From: Alloscardovia sp963543015
Lineage (GTDB): Bacteria > Actinomycetota > Actinomycetes > Actinomycetales > Bifidobacteriaceae
Direction: 5' to 3'
Length of the DNA: 64,000 nucleotides
Assembly: GCA_963543015.1 (NCBI GenBank)
Contig: CAUTYZ010000003.1
Coordinates: forward strand, 124,001-188,000
Below are positions 63,877 through 64,000 of the stretch, in pieces. The notes under the pieces were generated by a model. That model saw only the letters and a list, made by a program, of their open reading frames with translations, did not search any database and was not told the origin of the DNA. Within the stretch, counting starts at the first letter, position 1. Every line of letters begins with the position of its first letter. Position numbers and translations under genes: made by a program.

Positions 63877-64000
63877 ATGGCTCGCTCAGTTTTTTCTGCA
63901 TTTACGCCTGTTATCGGTAAAACAGTTCGCGCTGTAGCACGTATGCGTGGCGGCGGAACGGCGTTGCCAGGTCGCATTATCGAGTCTATCGATTCAGATT
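63877..64000 (+). CDS. murT: MurT-type Mur ligase (lipid II isoglutaminyl synthase subunit), start only
   Basis: The first 41 codons are visible: MARSVFSAFTPVIGKTVR and then the MurT motif GGGTALPGRIIESID. MurT works with GatD to amidate glutamate in lipid II. AGGGAG lies ten bases before the ATG, inside the end of dnaB. The rest is beyond the window, so the call rests on this short motif and the known dnaB-murT-gatD order. Confidence 0.72.
   Translation, partial: MARSVFSAFTPVIGKTVRAVARMRGGGTALPGRIIESIDSD

Overview
The window reads as one arm of a Bifidobacteriaceae (Actinomycetota) chromosome close to the replication origin. The evidence is the run parB-trxB at the left edge, the MurJ / MurJ-associated pseudokinase / DUF6049 / NUDIX / CCA-transferase block, an RsmA-G5 transglycosylase pair, a fused peptide-type permease-ATPase, and dnaB followed by murT at the right edge. 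GC content looks intermediate (roughly high forties by eye), lower than most Bifidobacterium. Alloscardovia or a relative is my tentative guess, not a demonstrated identity.

Layout. 1-17 kb: housekeeping genes, mostly on the minus strand: parB end, trxB, ddl-like ligase, aminotransferase, pseudokinase, murJ, DUF6049 protein, NUDIX hydrolase, then divergent cca, a LytR_C protein, rsmA and a secreted G5/transglycosylase protein. 17-23.7 kb: an accessory sugar locus with a LacI regulator, two MFS transporters and a GH78 alpha-L-rhamnosidase lacking a signal peptide. 23.9-31.7 kb: tRNA-Thr(TGT), a DsbA-like protein, a membrane protein, a Ser/Thr kinase, an orphan MsmK/UgpC-type ATPase, a DUF4032 protein and rlmB. 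31.9-48.3 kb: a sialic acid/amino sugar island with a solute-binding lipoprotein, permease, fused permease-ATPase, second ATPase, nanA, nagB, nagA, a GntR/FCD regulator (NanR-like), a DUF4862 protein, a ROK kinase, nanE and a cytoplasmic sialidase. 48.4-64 kb: a CPBP protease, P-type Ca-ATPase, esterase, PAP2 phosphatase, dcd, hydrolase, ftsY, amtB-glnB, a MATE transporter, dnaB and the start of murT.

How it works together. The sialic acid island encodes a full route: import of sialosides or free sialic acid by the peptide-type ABC system, cleavage by the intracellular sialidase, then NanA, ROK kinase, NanE, NagA and NagB down to fructose-6-phosphate. A 12-base motif is shared by the transporter promoter and the regulator/DUF4862 intergenic region and is a good operator candidate.

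Most notable signals beyond the genes: four perfect parS sites (16-mer TGTTTCACGTGAAACA) spread over 36 kb beside parB, one inside a coding region and one just upstream of nagA; a dense cluster of DnaA-box-like 9-mers directly upstream of dnaB; and a PII protein whose T-loop has Val instead of the modifiable Tyr51, with no glnD next to it. I did not find a clear mobile element, CRISPR array or phage region.
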